64,000 bases of DNA from assembly GCA_002682825.1 (NCBI GenBank), contig NOKP01000003.1:2914001-2978000 (forward strand), in the 5' to 3' direction. The stretch's first letter is position 1. Each line of letters starts with the position of its first letter. This document shows positions 57,667 through 64,000 of the stretch, one piece after another. The notes beneath the pieces were generated by a model that saw only the letters and a program-made list of their open reading frames with translations, made no database searches and had not been told where the DNA came from. Made by a program: the position numbers and the translations under genes. Source of the DNA: Neonectria sp. B-13 (lineage: Eukaryota > Ascomycota > Sordariomycetes > Hypocreales > Nectriaceae).

Positions 57667-58549
57667 ATGGTTTCCGAATACTGGTACGTGCCGCGCGCCT
57701 CCTTGCCCCCGTCATCACCGAGCTCCCTTGCCATCCACCGGAGCTCCTGGCATCGCCCAGCTTCGCTCAGCATCGTCGGACTCCATTGCCATCACCTGCT
57801 ATAACCTCCATGTCAATGATTGAAGCTAACTTACGCGTTTCTATAGCCCCGTCTACGCGGTTAGTACTCCACGTCATCCGCTCAGCGACGTCACCAGGGA
57901 TAACATCAAGTTGTCCCCAACCCCGTTCAGAGCACCGACATAGCATCGACGTATACAGAGCTAACCATCTCACAGCCCTTCTTCGGTGCTATGGGCTGCA
58001 CCTGCGCCATCGTCTTCACCTGCATGGGTGCCGCGTATGGCACTGCCAAGTCTGGTGTCGGCATCGCTGCCATGGGTGTCCTCCGCCCTGATCTTATCGT
58101 CAAGAGTAGGCCATCCCAACGACACGAATACAAATTCATCAAAAACTGACTCTCTTAGACATTGTTCCCGTCATTATGGCTGGTATCATTGGTATCTACG
58201 GCCTCGTCGTCTCCGTCCTCATCTCCGATGGTCTGAAGCAGGACCTCCCTCTCTACACCGGTTTCATCCAGTTCGGCGCCGGTCTCTCCGTCGGTCTCTC
58301 TGGTCTCGCTGCTGGTTTCGCTATTGGTATTGTCGGTGATGCTGGTGTCCGAGGAACTGCTCAGCAACCTCGTCTCTTCGTTGGCATGATCTTGATTCTC
58401 ATTTTCGCCGAAGTCCTGGGTAAGTCGGCACTCAGCCAACTCGATCCTCGCGTCTGGTCTCATCGCTAACCATATCCACAGGTCTCTACGGTCTCATTGT
58501 TGCCCTGCTCATGAACTCCAAGGCCACCCTTAACGCCGACTGTAACTAA
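57667..58549 (+). CDS. vma3: V-type ATPase proteolipid subunit c
   Basis: Proton-carrying ring subunit of the vacuolar ATPase Vo sector. Five exons: 57667-57683, 57847-57859, 57976-58105, 58159-58419, 58482-58549, giving 162 aa. Exon 2 is only 13 nt (C-P-V-Y-A region), bounded by CTATAG and GTTAGT. The protein has four membrane helices: [44 protein letters not shown] and [16 protein letters not shown]. The proton-binding Glu is the one in helix 4 (F-A-E-V-L-G). Only one such Glu is present, so this is the c (Vma3) or c' (Vma11) type and not c'' (Vma16, five helices). The short N-terminus M-V-S-E-Y-C-P-V-Y-A-P-F-F-G matches Vma3 best. Confidence 0.94.
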
Positions 58550-59475
58550 ATCGATACGATCGACGCGACCTATTCGGAGACAGCTTGACAACTTTGTACC
58601 TCTCCGCATAGGCTGTTTTCTCCAACATGGCATACAACCTCGAGACATGACAACAACAATTCAGCTTTGCTATTACAGCTCCATGCGGGGCTGAGCGGGA
58701 GATTTAAGGAGTGTGCGCTGGGATTTGGCATGGTTATTGCCCCCGTGCGCTGGTCGGGTAATTGATTAGGGGAGGAACGGAACGGACGGTCTTATGTAAA
58801 ATAGTGCCAACATGCGTGTTTTCCTTTGGGTGGCTTTCCATCATAGACGGTGAAGGGGAACCAAGCATCTAGTGTACGCTGTCGCTAATCATTTCTTCCG
58901 CAACCGCAATGGGCTGAGCTTGACCAAATCTTTGATTCCTTGGTGAAATATCGGGACACGTTGCATAATTGTGGAACGTAATTGGAACTCTTCTTGGTCA
59001 GATGGCATTTTGGAGATTGTTCAAGTTGCAGCACTTCCTCTATCAGTAAACTGGTTCCATGAAACATGATCTCACAACGCAACCTTGAATGATTTTGTTC
59101 ACACTTCGAATTTCCCCAACCATTATGAACGAATGACCTAGCGGATATTACAGTACCTCTTCCTCTGCGTCTCGCAAGCGAGGTACATGACATTAGAATA
59201 TGTTTAAATCTCCTGAATCGCAGACATCCCATCTCTTCTTCTCTCGATGGATGCATAACTCCCTTCCTTTCCGTGGACCCCCTTTTTTACCAACCGTTTT
59301 TTGCTTGACCCTTCTGATCTACCCACCCACGCGGCAAACGTGTTCCAAAACCTGCCCCATCGCGCTTTTCTTTTACGTAGCGCGGGGGCCAATATGTACC
59401 AATGAAGGAGTGAGGACTCGCCGTCGAAGAAAGAAAGAATTGAGACGGGAGCCCTCAGTTTTGTGGCGGAGTCTC
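58550..59475. other. convergent 3' intergenic region of vma3 and erg4
   Basis: About 0.9 kb between two facing stop codons; it should hold both 3' untranslated regions and poly(A) sites. No coding signal. Confidence 0.6.
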
Positions 59476-61566
59476 TTAAATGACATACTGGATAGATGTT
59501 AGGGAGATTGCGATCAACTAGGTTATCTGAAAATGGTGGATTGACTTACGGGGATGAAGAGGTAGGGAACTCGCTCCTCATACTCGGTCCAGGCCGCGCC
59601 GTACTTCCTGCGGCAGCGAGTAATGTCTCGCGACGCCCGGTGGGCAATCATGCAGCAGAAGAAGACGGGGTAAAACCAGGGGAAGGGGCTCCTGCGTTGA
59701 CGGTTAATATCGGGTTCCAGCTCATTGTTGGAGAATCCAGGGAATTACTTACTCAAACCCAGTAACCAGACCCCAGGAGATGGCGAACCAGGCATCGGCC
59801 GTGTAGTGAATCTTTCGGGCAAGTCCATACCAGCCGTCGATGAGGATGGTTCCCTGAGGGGTCACAATGGTCTTGGGGTTGTGGACCGTCTGCCAGGGGA
59901 CCTGGGGGAAGGTTCTGCGCCAGATGAGGTTGCCCTTCTCCATGGCACGGAAGCGGTTCTTCTGGCTGTTGCAGCTGTCCCAGACCCAGTACCAGAAGAG
60001 GTAACAGGCGAACAGGACGGCGAGGGCCGCGCGGTTCCAGCGGTACTCCTCAGGGGCGTGGTTGGCCAGGTAGATAGTGCAGTGGCAGTATGACAGAGGA
60101 ACACCAGCCAGGTTCCAGAAGATGAGCATGAAACCCCACTTCTCGAAGTACATGTCCCTGTGTTGCGTTAGCGGAGGTTCGGACGAGACACGAGACGGCG
60201 CGGTGTGACTTACCAGGTAGTGATGATGAGCTCCTCGCCCTTGGCGCAGGCGTTGGCGTAGAGGAAGTGGGCCATGAGGATGAAGCAGACCTCGCCCGAG
60301 ACGTAGCCGTACTTCTCGTACTGACGGGCGGCAGTGCCGAGGCTCAGAATGAGGAGGAAGTACCAGGGCATGCGAACCTCGAAGAACATCTTGAAGTCGA
60401 GGATGCCAAACATGCGGGGGTTCAGCTCAGCACCCATGAAGAAATCATAGATGGGGTAGCCAGTCATGCGGTGCTGCTTTCCGCGCCAGATAGCTGAGAA
60501 GTAGGCGATGAAGCTGACGATGAAACCGCTCATGATAGCAACGGAGAGAAGGGGGCCAAAGTGGTCAATGGCGTTGTAAAGGGGCCAGACACCCGAGAAA
60601 TGGAGGCCGGCGAGGACGGCGAGAGTGGTGTACAGGCTGGCATAGGCGTTGCAGAAGTAGGGCAGCTGCTTGCCGCCCATGTGAGCCAGAGGCTTGCCCT
60701 TACCCCAGACGCCAGGGAGGAGGCAGTAGCAGGCACCCTCGAAGATGAGGTAGATCCAGTACCAGGCCCAGGCGTATGCGTGGGGGAACGCGCCGGTGTA
60801 CACGAGGTTGACGAGGTGTGCGCCAAAATCCGACCAGGACTGACCCGGGGAACGGGAGGGAAACTTGCCGTCGTAGTAGGTTGCGCCAACCCACATGTAC
60901 CACATCATGATGGGGAACAGGGTCATCATGGCGAGGGTACCAATGGAGCCACCAAACTCGAACTCTCCCGAGTAATCAATCTTGGGATCCTGGCCGGGTC
61001 TCCAACCGTCAATGACCTCGTCGTTGGCCTCCTGGGGCTTGAGGGGGGAGGTTTCGGTGGCCTTGACGCCGTTGGTGAGGCCATTGGTGTGTCCATTGGT
61101 GAACCCATTGGCGTGCCCGTTGGTGTGTCCGTTGGTGTGTCCGTTGGCAATTCCATTCCCGTTGGCGTAGCCATTGGTATGGCGGCTCGTAGGGGCCATG
61201 TTATCGTTGTCGTTCTCGTCGAGGTCCTCGATGAATTTCCCGGTGCGTCGACGGACAATAGGAGCGCGGGCAGTGCTCTCAGCGGCGCTGGAGTCGTTTT
61301 CGGGGTCTGAGTTCTCGGGAGGGAAAGACGATTGGCGACGACTTGAGCGGCGAGGAGCAGGGGTCTCTACCATGCCCTCAAAGAGTTCTTTCTTCCTAGA
61401 GGTGGAGAGACAGATTGTCAGTTTGCAATTCCAAGAGAAGGGGGCTCGGAGACAGAGGAAGGTGAAATTGGCTCGCTTGCGGGCAGGTATAGGAGGCAAT
61501 AATGGAAGAATGAGGCGCGAGTAAGACTTACCTGGGAGTCTGGCGCAATGAATACCTTGACGACAT
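59476..61566 (-). CDS. erg4: Delta(24(24(1)))-sterol reductase, C-24(28) sterol reductase
   Basis: Last step of ergosterol synthesis in the ER: NADPH reduction of the C-24(28) double bond. Five exons: 61566-61532, 61395-60214, 60157-59753, 59691-59550 and a 12-nt exon 59487-59476, giving 591 aa. The N-terminus [20 protein letters not shown] is cytosolic and basic. Residues 85-121 form an Asn-Gly-rich tandem repeat. Eight to ten hydrophobic segments follow. ERG4/ERG24 family motifs are seen: [36 protein letters not shown] (NADPH site) and [11 protein letters not shown]. The final exon adds Y-V-I and restores the conserved F-I-P-Y-V-I end. ERG24 would lack this N-terminal leader. Confidence 0.96.
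61069..61180 (-). repeat. coding repeat in erg4 (Thr/Ala-Asn-Gly units)
   Basis: Tandem 9-12 bp units encoding [14 protein letters not shown] and variants. It lies in the disordered N-terminal tail before the first membrane helix, so length changes would be tolerated. Confidence 0.8.
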
Positions 61567-62526
61567 GTTGGCGAGGAGTTGGGCTCGGGATGAGCGTTTA
61601 TATAGATCAGAGATGAGGCAGCGTGTAAGGCGACTGCAAGAAACGAGGGATGGAGCCAGGCGGCTGGATCTGGGCCAGATTGTTGGGGCAAAACGAGTGG
61701 ACGAGAGGACGAGGACCGGGACAAGGAGCGGGGGGTGCGCAAATGCAATGCAATGCAGTAACACGGACGGAAGACGGCGGAGGACGGGACAGGGCCGAAC
61801 GAGAGGTCGTCTTGGGCGAGGGAAGAAGCGGTGGCGGTGAGGTGTAGTGCGTAGGTGTGTGGTGGGTGTTGTCTCCAAGACACGGCGTGCGTCAAGGGAG
61901 TGTCTGTCGATCTGTCGATGCGGAGAGAAGTGGACAAAGAGAAGGAGCCGCTGAGAAAGAGAGAGAATGAGAGAATAGCCCAACCGACCAGCCAGGGGGC
62001 GGAAGCGGAGTGGCGTCGCGTGGGCTGAAGACGGGTTACAGGCGTGTCTCTGGAGATTGCCCCCAGGGCTTGAGATTTTGTGGGTTAGCGGAAGTGGTTT
62101 AGATGGGTTGGTGATGTCGATGGGCGCAAAAAGAAAAACAAGGGTGTTGTGCTATTGGTCCGGCCGGGAGTCGGTTTGTTGACTTTCCGCTGCGCTTTCG
62201 GGACGGAGGGCTTTTACCGGACGAGCAGCGGCATTCAGGGGGTTTTGAGGGGGCCCGGGGGCCTATCACAGGGCGCGAAAGCCCGGGAGTGTTCATTCCA
62301 GGGCACGCGTTGCAGGGGGTAGGGCCATTGTAAATTTGCGATGGGGGTACGAATACGCTTTTGGGCTGCTCGGGCTGCTCCGGTCGGTACCTGCGTCGTT
62401 GGTGACGATCCCAGCTTTTGGCGAGGTACCCCGGCGGTACGAATACTCAAGTGCAATCCTGCAGGTCAGCATTTTGCAGGAGGCCCCTGCCAAGAGCCGG
62501 GCACGCTCATTGGTCGCCTTGGCGCA
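61567..62526. other. erg4 promoter region
   Basis: About 1 kb upstream of erg4 with no gene seen; the first 350 bp read as a CT-rich leader on the minus strand. No consensus sterol-response element was identified with confidence. Confidence 0.5.
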
Positions 62527-62545
62527 GCTGCAAGATTCGTATAGC
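62527..62545 (-). repeat. inverted copy of the right-end repeat core
   Basis: On the minus strand this 19-mer reads GCTATACGAATCTTGCAGC, identical to the core of the last tandem copy at 63417-63435 but inverted. Confidence 0.8.
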
Positions 62546-62776
62546 GATCTGGGCCGGTCCCCACAGTCTAGTTAAGTCCACCGGCGAATTGCCTCTGCCA
62601 GGCATGTCATCTTCATCCTTCATCCCTACAAAGTCCTCTTGCTTGAGGTTGCACCACCCAAATGGGCCATGGAGTCTCGGCATCAGGCTGTAGTCCGGCC
62701 CCTGCCGATGCTTGCTTTGGGCTTGGAAGCCTCATGTCGCTTGCTGATTGGCTTCTTCTGCCCGCCCCGGATCCAC

Positions 62777-63437
62777 TTGCTATACGAATCGTGCAGCACA
62801 CTAACCCCCGGGACGAACCACCACCAACTGCTTGATCAAGTTCAAACTCTTGGCCTCGTCTTGACCTCGCCTTGACTTGTTTGACGTCTCACTCTCTTGA
62901 GCCTCATCCCCGCCCCGTCCGGATCCGGTATTCTGTGTCCGTTTGCTATACGAATCGTGCAGGACGCTAGGCTTCATCTCGAAGCATCTTCAATTGTCCC
63001 AAGTTGACCTCACGATACCACTCAACCGCAGCTTCCGCCTCATCTCGTTCTATGTATACCCCGTGCGGTCTTTCACACGTCACCGGAGTCATTTTTGCTC
63101 TGCCAGGTTGCTACACGAATCATGCAGAATGCTGGGCCTCATCTCGAAGCATCTTCAACTATTCAGGTCAACCTCACGATGCCATTCACTCGCGTCTTCA
63201 GCCTCATCCCGTTCTACGCATACCCCCATGCCGTCTTTCGCACGTCGTCAGGATCCGTTCCTTTCTGCCAGGTTGCTACACGAATCGTGCAGCACGCTAA
63301 GCCCGGACTCAGTCCACGCGATTAACCTCCGATGCCCCCCGGCAGACCAACGTCATGATGCCATCGACACCAGGGCCCTCTCGCCTTTCCCCAGGTTGAG
63401 TATTGTCTACCCGCTTGCTATACGAATCTTGCAGCAC
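62777..63437 (+). repeat. five diverged tandem repeats of about 165 bp
   Basis: The core GCTATACGAATCGTGCAGC, with 0-4 changes, begins at 62779, 62945, 63110, 63275 and 63417 (spacing 166, 165, 165, 142). In copies 2 and 3 the similarity continues (CATCTCGAAGCATCTTCAA, then AACCTCACGAT, then GCCTCATC, then TTTC.CACGTC), so whole units are duplicated. Copies 1, 4 and 5 keep mainly the core and a GGATCC/CCAGG-like end. Not a CRISPR: spacers are themselves related and the repeat is diverged. I see no protein function for frames across it. Confidence 0.85.
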
Positions 63438-64000
63438 GCTAGGCCCCGACACAACACTCACGCTCAGCCAACTACCCAGGGATCCCATCCAACCTCCAGA
63501 GCCTTGGCGTTTACCATACCACGCAGCTATCTACAGATCGCGCTCTACCTGTTGAGATGTTTTTTTCTGCAACTTCTGCGTCGTCATCCACCCCACCTGT
63601 GTGACTGGATCCCTCTCTTCTCCTGCCTGAACGTCCGATCCGCACTCCGTACCGGACCGGTGTGCCCTCGGGTGTTGATCCACTACCGTTGGCGCAGTCT
63701 AGCAGACATGTTCCCTCTGGGGGAATCCTGGCAGGACATCAAAAGTGCTGAGGCTATTGTCACCCCTTACAGGGACGCTGATCTCGGGTGAAAGCATCCC
63801 ATCCTCTCGGGGGAAAGACATTCCACCTTCACGGCGGTCTTTCTTGTCCCGCAACGATAGACGAGGACTACATCTGTTGGCACCGCCGGCTTCCCCGGTC
63901 TGACTTCAGTTCGAAAGAGGGGGTCATGATGATTCAGGGTCAATCGGGGTCCCCGTACAGACCGCTCCAAGTCGTGACTGCAAAACTCGTTCGACGCGGG
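63438..64000. other. right end, no gene seen
   Basis: About 560 bp after the repeats. The open plus-strand frame that runs through the array has no recognisable features and ends at 63791; I treat it as chance. Confidence 0.5.

Noticed and set aside
60561..61310. 249-codon plus-strand frame opposite erg4
   Set aside because: Antisense shadow; its V-G-V-S-V-G repeats are the complement of the Asn-Gly repeat codons.
62777..63437. CRISPR-like array
   Set aside because: Eukaryotic context, diverged repeats, and spacers that are related to one another.
62943..63791. 282-codon plus-strand frame across the right-end repeats
   Set aside because: Openness follows from the repeated units; no domain, no leader and no codon bias like the neighbouring genes.

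Overview
The window is nuclear DNA of a filamentous ascomycete (Pezizomycotina, most likely Sordariomycetes). The evidence is short introns of 48-140 nt with CTAAC/CTGAC-type branch sites, split genes throughout, a G+C-rich coding bias that opens long antisense frames, a Zn2Cys6-family-type regulator lacking its zinc cluster, a fungal ERG4, an alpha-aminoadipate-pathway LYS9 and a fungal NBR1 with four ZZ fingers. Species cannot be fixed by reading alone. I reconstructed exon structures by hand from splice signals and known protein ends; each spliced model given with exon coordinates sums to a multiple of three.

Layout. 1-11.9 kb has no supportable gene, only simple repeats; a possible tiny minus-strand gene lies at 11.9-12.1 kb. 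13.8-24.0 kb holds three housekeeping genes on the minus strand: gamma-tubulin, the Nup2-type nucleoporin and the autophagy receptor NBR1. 25.1-28.4 kb is a divergent pair, a fungal-TF-domain protein (minus) and a short-chain dehydrogenase (plus). 28.4-38.4 kb contains only a Btz/CASC3-like exon-junction protein (minus). A 172-aa protein of unknown role (plus, 38.4 kb) and transketolase (minus, 39.4-42.1 kb) follow. LYS9 (minus, 44.7-46.4 kb) sits beside a broken RNase H-like gene (plus, 47.4-48.0 kb) and a 490-aa conserved-looking unknown (minus, 48.6-50.2 kb). 51.7-61.6 kb is a normal gene-dense segment: BMT6 (plus), a SAC/hSac2 phosphoinositide phosphatase (minus), SNU13 (minus), V-ATPase proteolipid VMA3 (plus) and ERG4 (minus). 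The right end (62.5-63.4 kb) carries diverged ~165-bp tandem repeats.

Functionally this is a mix of core genes: microtubule nucleation, nuclear pore, selective autophagy, mRNA fate, pentose phosphate, lysine and ergosterol synthesis, rRNA methylation, splicing/snoRNP, vacuolar acidification and phosphoinositide turnover. The only local unit that looks co-regulated is the TF/SDR pair. The most unusual items at sequence level are two GC-AG introns with perfect GCAAGT donors (transketolase and LYS9), very small exons (8, 12, 13 and 14 nt), a 48-nt frame-preserving intron in the Btz gene, the large gene-free left end and the right-end repeat array. I see no CRISPR, intact transposon, rRNA or convincing tRNA gene.
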